Positions 1 to 6,142 of a stretch of DNA of 64,000 nt are shown piece by piece. The notes beneath the pieces were generated by a model. The model had not been told where the DNA came from. It was given only the letters and a program-made list of their open reading frames with translations, and searched no databases. Source of the DNA: Ruminococcus sp. (GTDB lineage Bacteria; Bacillota; Clostridia; Oscillospirales; Acutalibacteraceae); NCBI GenBank assembly GCA_017404665.1, contig JAFRBX010000079.1:1-64000 (forward strand), read 5' to 3'. Position numbers and translations under genes: made by a program. Numbering within the stretch: position 1 is the first letter of the stretch; each line of letters opens with the position of its first letter.

Positions 1-252
1 GATGACAGGTCTGACATTCAGACTGTCACGAACCTTTTTGATAAAGTACACGACATCGACCGGAACGCCGTCGTCGTGCAGCGCCTGATAGTCAGGCTTT
101 TTCCAGACGTTATCCTTTGTAACGTACTTATCGGCCTCGCGGCCGTTCATTTCATCCAGATCGTCGGCGTAAGGCCCTCGGGATCTCCAAAGGTCTTTTT
201 ACGCGCCGCCGATCTTTTCGCCGAAGTCCTCATGTAAAGGACGTTCAGGCAT
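1..252 (-). pseudogene. Broken integrative-element protein, N-terminal part (runs off the left edge)
   Basis: Reading leftward from the ATG at 252-250, the frame gives MPERPLHEDFGEKIGGA and then meets TAA (201-199). After that stop the same frame continues open to the window edge, beginning KDLWRSRG and later containing KYVTKDNVWKKPDY. The text resembles the N-terminus of large proteins carried by Gram-positive conjugative elements (GGAxKDLWxSRG pattern). The upstream HTH gene stops inside this start region and a GGAGG lies just ahead, so the pair was translationally coupled. The stop would arise by one substitution, for example AAA to TAA. Family identity is from memory of similar proteins; the nonsense codon itself is certain. 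Confidence 0.55.
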
Positions 253-484
253 GAATATCCTCCGTCACTGAGAAAACGCTGTTGACGACCTCGGGACAGG
301 CGTTGAGTATCTGCATGATACGCATAGCCGTACCGCAGGGCTTGACCGCGCCGGCAGTCCAGAGCCGCACGGTATCGACGGTGACGTTCATAATGACCGC
401 AAACCCCTTTTCGTTCATATCCAGCTTCTTCATCAGTTCACGGATCGCGGCGGGCTTGATATTCGGATTCTTCGCCGCGCTTTC
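245..484 (-). pseudogene. Helix-turn-helix regulator, 5-prime truncated
   Basis: The last ~78 residues of this reading frame form a recognisable small helix-turn-helix protein: a NPNIKPAAIRELMKK segment, then GFAVIMNVTVDTVRLWTAG as turn and recognition helix, then PCGTAMRIMQIL. Such XRE-like regulators commonly precede the large integrative-element gene that follows here with a 4-8 base overlap. Upstream of about 484 the frame stays open only as the antisense of the integrase stub at 599-781, so the true N-terminus has been lost. The junction lies between roughly 485 and 598. Probably non-functional. Confidence 0.55.
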
Positions 485-598
485 TCGACAATTTTCTTGC
501 TGATAATCAACTATTGGAAAAGGAATTGAAAAACAGCGACAAACGCAGAAAGCCCCTTGAATACTGGCTTTTTTCCGTTTGTCATTATTATACCGTAA

Positions 599-781
599 CG
601 GCATACATTTGCTACGAACCTGATCAACGGTGTAGAGCAACAGGACGGACATATAGAACGCCTGACGGTAAAGCAGGTTGCCAATATACTCGGTCACAAA
701 ACGATAAGTATTACGGAGCGGTTCTATGTAAAAAGAGATTTCAGCAAGCTGAAAGGGTTGACGGATGAGTTCGAGTTCTGA
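599..781 (+). pseudogene. Tyrosine recombinase (integrase) C-terminal stub 1
   Basis: From 599 the plus strand reads RHTFATNLINGVEQQ, then VKQVANILGHKTISITE, then RFYVKRD, and ends KLKGLTDEFEF at 779-781. These are the box II Arg-His, the LGH motif and the C-terminal aromatic/Tyr region of phage-type integrases. A stop codon at 596-598 directly precedes the Arg, so the catalytic core and N-terminus are missing. In the final motif the usual catalytic Tyr position reads RFYVK. Two related stubs occur at 4335-4466 and 6143-6259. It is a scar of a former mobile element. Confidence 0.8.
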
Positions 782-808
782 AGCGATAACAAATGCCGGC
801 AATAAGGA

Positions 809-838
809 AAAACCGCGCTCGTCGTATGAGCGCGGTTT
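809..838. terminator. Bidirectional hairpin terminator
   Basis: A perfect 11-bp stem (AAACCGCGCTC with GAGCGCGGTTT) encloses a 7-base loop. A-rich and T-rich flanks suit termination in both directions, of the integrase stub from the left and of the DUF6429 gene from the right. Confidence 0.75.
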
Positions 839-854
839 ACTGCATAAATGCGAT

Positions 855-1106
855 TCATTGACCGTTTATGCCGTACTTTTTTAACAAGGATTCAGCATAA
901 TCGATCCCGCCGTCGGTAAGAGCAACGGTCTTCCGTCTTGTATTGTTATCGAGAATGAGACCATCGTCATTCAACTCATCCAGTATCTCGAAAGGGTACC
1001 CCTTCCATGACAGATCTTTCTCAATAACATCACCGCTTTTTCTGTCGAATCGGGTAAGGTAGAGGAGCATCATTGTCAGTTCTTTTATATCGTTGTGATT
1101 ATTCAT
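855..1106 (-). CDS. DUF6429 family small protein
   Basis: This is an 83-residue protein with LTMMLLYLTRF near the N-terminus, a SWKGYPFEILDELNDDGLI core and a LTDGGIDYAESLLKKYG tail. That layout matches the DUF6429 family, compact winged-helix-like proteins of unknown function that are common in Firmicutes accessory regions. The start is supported by an AGAAGGTG ribosome site 4-6 bases upstream. The gene stands alone between the terminator at 809-838 and a 33-bp palindrome at 1168-1200 that could be its operator. The family call is reasonably good. No function can be stated. Confidence 0.7.
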   Translation of the reverse strand: MNNHNDIKELTMMLLYLTRFDRKSGDVIEKDLSWKGYPFEILDELNDDGLILDNNTRRKTVALTDGGIDYAESLLKKYGINGQ

Positions 1107-1167
1107 GATTCACCTTCTCATTAATACGAACTAAAAAGTGCATTTTATATGATCTTTTTCATTGTTT

Positions 1168-1200
1168 TTTCAGTTGCTGACAATTTGTCACCAACTGAAA
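1168..1200. repeat. 33-bp near-perfect palindrome upstream of the DUF6429 gene
   Basis: Bases 1168-1183 pair with 1185-1200 around position 1184, with a single C/C mismatch at 1177/1191. Neither side carries a long T run, so a terminator is unlikely. The site lies 60-95 bases upstream of the DUF6429 start and downstream of the three-gene operon. An operator for a dimeric repressor is the simplest reading, but this is inference. Confidence 0.6.
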
Positions 1201-1221
1201 TATAATTACGGCAATAATCTG

Positions 1222-1250
1222 AAACAAACAAGGTGGGGGGTCTCCCCACC
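1222..1250 (-). terminator. Terminator of the DUF3791-DUF3990 operon
   Basis: On the minus strand GGTGGGG pairs with CCCCACC across a short loop and is followed by TTGTTTGTTT. It lies about 40 bases beyond the stop of the 72-residue gene. Confidence 0.65.
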
Positions 1251-1291
1251 GGTAAATGATGGACCTGGAACAAAAATGATCAGCCCGAATA

Positions 1292-1510
1292 TTAAGAAGT
1301 GTGCTCTGAAGCGTTTTTTTCCAGAACATAAAGAGAAAAAATAAACTGTGCGCTTTGTCCGTAAAGACCGGTTTCTGCATCATTAAGCGCCGCGGCGGTA
1401 TTTGATTTATAAAACGCCCGCATAGCTTCTTCTTCATTGAGACCGTATTTTTCAGAAATCAATTCAATGACTTCCGGAACAACAGTAGCATTATACAGCG
1501 CCCTGGACAT
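1292..1510 (-). CDS. 72-aa protein, third gene of the DUF3791/DUF3990 cassette
   Basis: The protein begins MSRALYNATVVPEVIELI and contains a YGLNEEEAMRAFYKSNTAA segment, then LYGQSAQFIFSLYVLEK. It looks all-helical and has no signal peptide or membrane segment. It starts only 4 bases after the DUF3990 stop, so it is co-transcribed with that gene and the DUF3791 gene. Similar small proteins accompany DUF3990 in other clostridia as far as I recall. It could be a second antitoxin-like partner or a regulator of the predicted ADP-ribosyltransferase. No catalytic motif is visible and the role is inferred only from the operon. Confidence 0.65.
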   Translation of the reverse strand: MSRALYNATVVPEVIELISEKYGLNEEEAMRAFYKSNTAAALNDAETGLYGQSAQFIFSLYVLEKNASEHTS

Positions 1511-1514
1511 ATTC

Positions 1515-2009
1515 TCACCTACAATCTTCGTATCCGATAAATGTCAGATATGATAAAGCATTCTCGGTATTAAAACAGATTTGATTATTAATCTTTTCAA
1601 ATCTTAGTCTTTCGACCGCATCTTCTTTACGCATGATATTACGCAGGACATATGTTACGGTTTCGCCGACGTTATCATTAGCGATCTTACCGGTTACGAT
1701 GTCATAGCCGTGAACATAATTCGGATTGCTTCTGCATTTGCAGATCATATTAAGCCAATCCATAGTCGGTTCGGGATAATGGATACATTTAAGCTCAGAG
1801 TATGCCGACTCATCGAATTCATAAACGGAAATATACGGTGTGTACTGACCGATAGTCCGTTGGACAAGACGTGCCCTTCTCTTTGCCCAACGTATCGCTT
1901 GATCTTTGATATCAGTGGTGTAGAATCCAAACCCGAAATCTCTGCCGGCTTCAGATGTAATGATCCGAGGGTTCTCTACAATAACATTGGAACCGTGATA
2001 TATAATCAT
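1515..2009 (-). CDS. DUF3990 protein, predicted ADP-ribosyltransferase-fold toxin
   Basis: The 164-residue protein opens MIIYHGSNVIVENP, followed by GRDFGFGFYTT, IKDQAIRWAKRRA, GYDIVTGKIANDNVGET and KINNQICFNTENALSYLTF. This is the DUF3990 pattern. The early YHGS, the FGFYTT strand and a later Glu resemble the His-Tyr-Glu layout of ADP-ribosyltransferase-like folds; that mapping is inference from motif spacing. It has no signal peptide, so a cytoplasmic target is expected. Its start overlaps the upstream DUF3791 stop by 4 bases, and a 72-residue gene follows 4 bases downstream. The tight stoichiometric operon suggests a toxin controlled by one or both small partners. Confidence 0.75.
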   Translation of the reverse strand: MIIYHGSNVIVENPRIITSEAGRDFGFGFYTTDIKDQAIRWAKRRARLVQRTIGQYTPYISVYEFDESAYSELKCIHYPEPTMDWLNMICKCRSNPNYVHGYDIVTGKIANDNVGETVTYVLRNIMRKEDAVERLRFEKINNQICFNTENALSYLTFIGYEDCR

Positions 2010-2206
2010 CGCTTGTCACCACCTAAGTATTCATCAAAAAAATGCATCAAATACTCCATGGACATACCGTGCAGATCTTCGTAATCCGTTTTAAGCAGTT
2101 TGAGCAGACCGCTCTCTTCGAAGAGCGAATATACTTCTGTGCTGTCCTTATGGATATGTTCGGCATAAAGTTCGATGCAGAACGTTCTGAATGATAATAA
2201 GCTCAT
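2006..2206 (-). CDS. DUF3791 protein, predicted antitoxin partner of DUF3990
   Basis: This 66-residue helical protein reads MSLLSFRTFCIELYAEH at its start, with a central EVYSLFEESGLLKLL and a FFDEYL end. This matches DUF3791, a small family repeatedly found immediately before DUF3990 genes. It is first in a minus-strand operon, with its stop overlapping the DUF3990 start (ATGA type). A good promoter lies at 2235-2263. An antitoxin role is inferred from position and size; no DNA-binding motif is obvious. Confidence 0.7.
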   Translation of the reverse strand: MSLLSFRTFCIELYAEHIHKDSTEVYSLFEESGLLKLLKTDYEDLHGMSMEYLMHFFDEYLGGDKR

Positions 2207-2234
2207 ATATAACTCCGAATATAAGATTATAGAT

Positions 2235-2263
2235 ATTATACACTATACATTCTGAATTTACAA
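2235..2263 (-). promoter_or_regulatory. Sigma-A type promoter of the DUF3791/DUF3990 operon
   Basis: On the minus strand TTGTAA (2263-2258) is separated by 17 bases from TATAAT (2240-2235), about 28 bases before the DUF3791 start. Confidence 0.7.
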
Positions 2264-2596
2264 CAAAAAAATATGTCTCAAACTCAGCCAGGTTCTGAGA
2301 TCAGTCAGGAGGATCAACTGCTGAGATTGTGTCAGCAGTTGCAGATAAGGCACTTTGGGAACTTGTGAGAATGGCTTACAAGTTCATAGTAAGCAATGGT
2401 TATATTGTATGCTCAAATCAATTTATCGCTTGTTTTTTTGAAAACAAGCGATAAAAAACGAGCAATAAACAAAAAAACAAGCGATAAATCAAACCAGGTT
2501 TTCGAATTATAAATCAGGGATTCAAAGGGAAAAAGTAGGGCTTCATAGCCTGGTTTTTAGGAACAAAGTTAAATAATAGTCGCAAAAGATGCAAAA
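2264..2596. other. Gene-free stretch with remnants and palindromic repeats
   Basis: No credible reading frame is present between the DUF3791 promoter and the terminator at 2597. The only structure seen is the 15-mer palindrome array at 2422-2488 and a weak complementary pair of CCAGG/CCTGG words near 2493 and 2549. The remainder is AT-rich and looks like decayed sequence. Confidence 0.5.
2422..2488. repeat. Three copies of a 15-mer, one inverted, forming a strong hairpin
   Basis: The 15-mer AAAACAAGCGATAAA occurs at 2441-2455 and 2474-2488, and in reverse complement at 2422-2436. The first two arms make a perfect 15-bp stem with a 4-base loop. A partly related AGCAATAAACAAAA word sits between copies 2 and 3. 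It could be an operator cluster, a small structured RNA or a recombination scar. Confidence 0.75.
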
Positions 2597-2620
2597 CTGC
2601 CCGATTTGATAGTCGGGCAG
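2597..2620 (-). terminator. Terminator of the zinc-finger/Phd operon
   Basis: CTGCCCGA pairs with TCGGGCAG over an 8-base loop. On the minus strand it is followed by TTTTGCATCTTTT, and it lies 17 bases past the zinc-finger gene stop. Confidence 0.75.
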
Positions 2621-2636
2621 TAATCATTATTCTGCT

Positions 2637-2867
2637 TTAAGCTGCTTGATTATCAGAATAATCAACTACAGCAATCTCACCTAAGAAGCTTTTCAAGGAA
2701 TCAATGATCTCATCAAGACGCCGGATAACCGTATCAGTATATACCGTATCGCCACACTGGTTACATTCTAAGCAGGGGACATTCCTGATAATGATCAGTG
2801 ATTCAGAGTCAACCACATGGGATTTTGTTGACTCGGTATACTCTCCGCCGCATTCAATACACTTCAT
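2637..2867 (-). CDS. YgiT-type zinc-finger protein (MqsA N-domain-like antitoxin)
   Basis: The 76-residue protein has two CxxC pairs: MKCIEC at the N-terminus and CLECNQCGDT near residue 33. Between them lie YTESTKSHVVDSES and IIIRNVPC, the usual arrangement of YgiT-type zinc fingers found in MqsA-family antitoxins. It lacks the helix-turn-helix half of full MqsA. Its start overlaps the stop of the Phd gene by 4 bases. No MqsR, DUF4258 or RelE-like toxin is encoded next to it, which is odd. The zinc-finger call is secure; the antitoxin role is inferred. Confidence 0.75.
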   Translation of the reverse strand: MKCIECGGEYTESTKSHVVDSESLIIIRNVPCLECNQCGDTVYTDTVIRRLDEIIDSLKSFLGEIAVVDYSDNQAA

Positions 2868-3067
2868 GACTGCTTCTCCTTCCTGAATTCGCCGTTTGTG
2901 CGATTATCTATATCGGATATATCATCTGCGGTTTGTGTTTCGGATTGAAAAGGCGCGGTCAGCATCGCAATGATTTTTCCTCTTTTGGTGATATAAATAT
3001 CCTTGGAAGAAGCAAGTGTAAGATATTTACCGATATTATTCCTTAATTCTGTTGCTGTGATGATCAT
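2864..3067 (-). CDS. Phd/YefM family antitoxin
   Basis: The 67-residue protein starts MIITATELRNNIGKYLTLAS, then DIYITKRGKIIAMLT, the typical Phd/YefM DNA-binding N-domain. The C-terminal half (QTADDISDIDNRTNGEF) is polar and likely disordered until it binds a toxin. It sits between the 101-residue gene (15-base gap) and the zinc-finger gene (4-base overlap). A Txe, YoeB or Doc toxin would be expected nearby, yet none is visible, so it may be orphaned or may pair with an atypical partner from this operon. Confidence 0.8.
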   Translation of the reverse strand: MIITATELRNNIGKYLTLASSKDIYITKRGKIIAMLTAPFQSETQTADDISDIDNRTNGEFRKEKQS

Positions 3068-3082
3068 ATGATTGCCCCTCTG

Positions 3083-3388
3083 TTATTCTGATTTTTTGAT
3101 TACAAACTGTCCCAGTTCTCTGATGGTTAAATCAATGGGTTCGATGCTGTGCTCTTTACAGTAAGCGATTATCTTTCGAAAATCATACCGAACCTCATCG
3201 CTGCCCGGAGGGATTACATAACCTCCTGCTTGTTCAGCAAGGTCATCAAGTTCCTTCATGTCTTGCCGAATCTGCATATAATTCACTCGAGCTGAACCAA
3301 CACCGCTTTCAAAGTCTATCGCTTCATTGAGACCTCGAATAATGCTTTCCATAACATCATTTTGATTACCATCTCTATTATTCATCAT
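3083..3388 (-). CDS. 101-aa protein of unknown function, first gene of the antitoxin operon
   Basis: The protein contains MESIIRGLNEAIDFESG near the N-terminus, a phrase common at the start of HTH antitoxins. It then has DMKELDDLAEQAGG, and the ending FRKIIAYCKEHSIEPIDLT is shared with many small clostridial toxin-antitoxin-associated proteins. No helix-turn-helix core is seen, so it may be a recombined or minimal form. It is followed after 15 bases by the Phd gene. I do not recognise a named family. It could be a regulator or a divergent antitoxin. Confidence 0.6.
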   Translation of the reverse strand: MMNNRDGNQNDVMESIIRGLNEAIDFESGVGSARVNYMQIRQDMKELDDLAEQAGGYVIPPGSDEVRYDFRKIIAYCKEHSIEPIDLTIRELGQFVIKKSE

Positions 3389-3416
3389 AACTCCAAACTA
3401 TACAATAATTGTGTTG

Positions 3417-3722
3417 TCAAGATTCAAACCCATCCATAAGGAAGGTGAGCCTGTCGATTTTCTTATCAATATGCCAATGACCGCATTTCCATTCCTTATA
3501 CTCCAACCGATCTTCAATTGTATCCAGCCACTCCTCGGTCGATGTATCAACAGTAGACTGATCCAGCCCCGAGAGAAATGCTTCAACAGGTCTGTATTTA
3601 TAGGGACAAGTATGAGAAAGCACTTGGTCGATTTTCCATCCTTCTTTGTCCAGAGCAGCTTCGACCTTTTCCTTGATCTCGTCTGATGGCTGTTCATCAG
3701 GAAACCAATTGAGTCCACGGTA
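3417..3722 (-). pseudogene. Metallophosphoesterase, C-terminal fragment
   Basis: On the minus strand the stretch LNWFPDEQPSDEIKEKVE, then VDxxLSHTCP-like VLSHTCPYKYRP, then EWKCGHWHIDKKID corresponds to the last third of small calcineurin-like phosphoesterases (the late SH and GHxH metal ligands). The N-terminal GDxHG and GNHE motifs are absent. Beyond about 3722 the frame becomes the antisense of a different plus-strand fragment (3719-3934). The nominal ATG at 3794 is therefore not the original start. The gene is broken by the junction near 3720. Confidence 0.7.
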
Positions 3723-3934
3723 TTCGTAAGGCAGATCGTGAGCAAGCTTATGAATACGGTTTACCCGACTATCTGCAAAAGGATTTGGATGCATTTAAAA
3801 AGGTCCTCAAGGAAAAGTCCGGTTTGATCGATTGCCTTTGGGGTGAGCTGTATGGCAGCATTAATATGGCTGAGATAAGCGATGCGGCGATTTCACATGA
3901 GCACGCGGAGTATTTAAGGAAAAAGTATTTATAG
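3719..3934 (+). pseudogene. C-terminal fragment of an integrative-element protein
   Basis: The plus strand reads GIRKADREQAYEYGLPDYL, then QKDLDAFKKVLKEKSGL, CLWGELYGSINMAEI and EHAEYLRKKYL before the stop at 3932-3934. It has no start codon with a ribosome site, and its left end abuts the metallophosphoesterase fragment in opposite orientation. I recall this C-terminus from uncharacterised proteins of clostridial conjugative elements but cannot name the family. It is a remnant, not a gene. Confidence 0.5.
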
Positions 3935-3949
3935 CGTCATACAACATGA

Positions 3950-4201
3950 AAAGTATGCAAGAATGCAAGCGATATGCTGTGTGAAACGATGGCAGAAATC
4001 ACAAGACATTATAAAGAAACACCGGAAGGAGTGAGCATAATGTGTAAAGCAGTAGAAGATTATGGAAAGAAAAAGATGCAGGAAGGAATACTGGAATCTA
4101 TAAGAAAGATAATTAAAGGTGGAGAACTCTCATATGAAAGCATTTCGAGAACCTTTGGTATCTCTGTAGATGAAGTGAAGAAGATCGCCGCGACAGTATA
4201 A
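3950..4201 (+). pseudogene. C-terminal remnant of an Rpn-type nuclease/transposase protein
   Basis: The fragment reads SDMLCETMAEITRHYK, then MCKAVEDYGKKKMQEGILES, and ends with a short helix-turn-helix-like YESISRTFGISVDEVKKIAA. This is the typical tail of Rpn/PDDEXK-family (recombination-promoting nuclease, transposase_31-like) proteins. The catalytic domain is missing. An internal ATG at 4040 has a GAAGGAG upstream, so a 53-residue peptide could be made, but I read the piece as a truncated gene. It is followed by a hairpin at 4245-4274 and integrase stub 2. Confidence 0.5.
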
Positions 4202-4244
4202 TCACGCTTCGCAGAAGAAACAAACCATCATAATTACAGGAATG

Positions 4245-4280
4245 TCCCCGCTGAAGAGAGTATTTCAGCGGGGATTCTTT
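4245..4280 (+). terminator. Hairpin terminator after the Rpn-like remnant
   Basis: TCCCCGCTGA (4245-4254) pairs perfectly with TCAGCGGGGA (4265-4274). The T-rich tail is short (TTCTTTG). Confidence 0.6.
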
Positions 4281-4334
4281 GTGCCATTTCGGAGCGATTT
4301 TTGTGATGATATTTGTGCTGTTTTAGAGCGGCAC

Positions 4335-4466
4335 TGCTATCAAAGCCTGCCCATAGAACAAGTGGCTGATCTCCTCGGTCACACCACCACAGAGATCACT
4401 GATCTGTATTACGTCAAGAAGGACAACACCAAATTGGAAGGTCTGACCGATGCGTTTAACTTATAA
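4335..4466 (+). pseudogene. Tyrosine recombinase C-terminal stub 2
   Basis: The end of the frame reads LPIEQVADLLGHTTTEITD, then LYYVKKDNTKLEGLTDAFNL and TAA at 4464-4466. It has the integrase LGH motif and the terminal catalytic Tyr region. Upstream sequence back to about 4242 is open but not recognisable as integrase. It shares 29 of 33 aligned residues with stub 3 while the DNA differs at about 22 of 102 positions, mostly synonymous. The two therefore come from related but separately evolved integrases rather than a recent duplication. Confidence 0.75.
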
Positions 4467-4497
4467 TAAAAGGCTATTGACTATGAATAAAATAATG

Positions 4498-4525
4498 TTG
4501 ACTAACTTGCTAAAAGGGTTATAAT
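4498..4525 (+). promoter_or_regulatory. Promoter of the DUF4869-ATPase operon
   Basis: TTGACT (4498-4503), a 16-base spacer and TATAAT (4520-4525) lie about 140 bases before the DUF4869 start and just downstream of integrase stub 2. Confidence 0.7.
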
Positions 4526-4664
4526 ATAATAAAATGCATTGATCAATCAAAATGGGAAAGTTAAAAATAGAGATATAATGAGAAATCGGTTGGTCCGATG
4601 TTGAAACTCCCATAATCTGCACATACTATGCTTGATGCAAATAAGATCAAATGGAGAATGATAT

Positions 4665-5126
4665 ATGTTACGGATACACTTCGGAAGTCACCCGAAAGAG
4701 ATTTACAATACAGAAGTTTATTACGAGAATCAATACGATAAGGAATGGGTCATGGACGAATTTGCTCGCAGAGTTATTCGTGAGATTGATGCGTCTGAGG
4801 TCCTTTCTCCCGATGTCATTACTAACGATATTTTCGGCTCGTTTGCGTCAACCGAATTATCAGCAGGCGTCAAAACACTTCTGTTAATCAAAAATATGCC
4901 GAACAAGATTTTTAACATCTCAAACTGCGGGGATAACTGTGCAAGGTATCTGCTGGAACTGGCGAAAGATCAAGACATCAAAGTCACGCTTCACCACGCT
5001 ATGGATTTCGGCGATGACTTTGCCGTAAAGGTAGTTAACGACAGAAAGAGAAAAACCATCACTGACCCAGCCGAATTGCTGATGCTTGCGCATCACTATC
5101 TTAGAGGTGAAGATAATGAAGGGTAA
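4665..5126 (+). CDS. DUF4869 domain protein
   Basis: This 153-residue protein begins MLRIHFGSHPKEIYNTEVYY and contains a WVMDEFARRVIREIDASEV helix, a LSAGVKTLLLI segment, then ISNCGDNCARYLLELAK and a MDFGDDF near the end. This pattern fits DUF4869, a family of unknown function. No signal peptide or catalytic motif is evident. The ATPase gene starts 11 bases inside its 3-prime end, indicating translational coupling and probably a complex of the two proteins. A clear promoter at 4498-4525 serves the pair. The function is unknown. Confidence 0.75.
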   Translation: MLRIHFGSHPKEIYNTEVYYENQYDKEWVMDEFARRVIREIDASEVLSPDVITNDIFGSFASTELSAGVKTLLLIKNMPNKIFNISNCGDNCARYLLELAKDQDIKVTLHHAMDFGDDFAVKVVNDRKRKTITDPAELLMLAHHYLRGEDNEG

Positions 5127-6075
5127 ACTGTCGTTTTCGATTCAAAACAGGCACATAACTTTCAAACTTGAGCTTGAAAGAAATATTACTGTCATAACCG
5201 GCGATAGCGGAACAGGAAAGACTAAGCTTATCAATATGGTTCGCATGTATTCCGAGCTTGGTAAAACAAGCGGAATCACCCTTAGGTGCAGCAAACCTTG
5301 TATCGTTTTATCCGGCATCAACTGGGAAACCGTCTTGGAAAACACACACGAGAGTATCGTGTTCGTGGAAGAAAGCACCAGCTTTTTATCTTCACAGGCT
5401 TTCGCAAGTGCGATTCAGAAAACCGATAATTACTATGTGCTCGTTACAAGGGAACCGCTCCCACAGATTCCCTACAGCATCGATGCCATCAAGCAGATCA
5501 TTAAGAACGAACGCAAACCGAAGATTCAAAAAATATTCAATAGAATCAGCGTCAAAACAATCTCTGATTTTCTGTATGAAGAAGTGATCGTAGAGGATTC
5601 TAAGGCGGGATATCAATTTTATTTAAAGGCGAGTGAAAAGATGGGAGTTGTCTGCCAATCTGCACGCGGCAAAAGCAATTTGCTGTCCGTTCTGAACAAC
5701 AGCAAAGCCGACAAAATCCTGTTAATTGCTGACGCGGCAGCATTAGGGTCTGAAATCAAAGAACTGATGAAGTTCAAACAGTTGAGCTATAAAACAATCG
5801 ACTTCTTTCTGCCTGAGAGCTTTGAATGGCTTGTATTGAAATCTGCAATATTCAATGCTAACGCAAATGTGAAGAGAGTTCTCTCAAATCCAGTTAACCA
5901 TATTGAAAGCAAAGATTATTTCAGTTGGGAACGCTTCTTTACACATCTTTTGGTTGAAGAAACCAAAGATAATCCAAAGCAGTTGCGATACCCTAAAAGC
6001 AAAAACAATCTGCCATCCGGCTACTTGTCGGATGCAAATATGGCCAGCATTCTCAACGCGATGAATAACAAATAA
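5116..6075 (+). CDS. P-loop ATPase paired with DUF4869
   Basis: The 319-residue protein has a Walker A motif GDSGTGKTKL near residue 27 and a likely Walker B ESIVFVEE near residue 76. The rest matches no enzyme I know. Homologues next to DUF4869 are often mislabelled as translation initiation factor 2; nothing here supports that. The ATG at 5116 is chosen because AGAGGTGA lies 6 bases upstream and it gives an 11-base overlap with DUF4869; an earlier in-frame start at 5086 lacks a ribosome site. The P-loop right at the N-terminus and short length resemble sensor or switch ATPases of defence and toxin modules, but this is inference. Confidence 0.75.
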   Translation: MKGKLSFSIQNRHITFKLELERNITVITGDSGTGKTKLINMVRMYSELGKTSGITLRCSKPCIVLSGINWETVLENTHESIVFVEESTSFLSSQAFASAIQKTDNYYVLVTREPLPQIPYSIDAIKQIIKNERKPKIQKIFNRISVKTISDFLYEEVIVEDSKAGYQFYLKASEKMGVVCQSARGKSNLLSVLNNSKADKILLIADAAALGSEIKELMKFKQLSYKTIDFFLPESFEWLVLKSAIFNANANVKRVLSNPVNHIESKDYFSWERFFTHLLVEETKDNPKQLRYPKSKNNLPSGYLSDANMASILNAMNNK

Positions 6076-6142
6076 CTGAACGCAGGATAAATCTTATTGA
6101 TAGATCCATTTTAACCGCTCAATGAAGTTCAAATCGACTGGG

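Noticed and set aside
199..201. Stop-codon readthrough or recoding at TAA in the left-edge gene
   Set aside because: No recoding signal seen, and the surrounding genes are decayed; simple nonsense mutation is simpler.
1710..2084. 124-codon plus-strand frame opposite DUF3990
   Set aside because: Shadow of the minus-strand operon, which has overlapping genes, promoter and family motifs.
2422..2488. CRISPR-like direct repeats
   Set aside because: Only three copies of a 15-mer, one inverted, no regular spacers and no cas genes.
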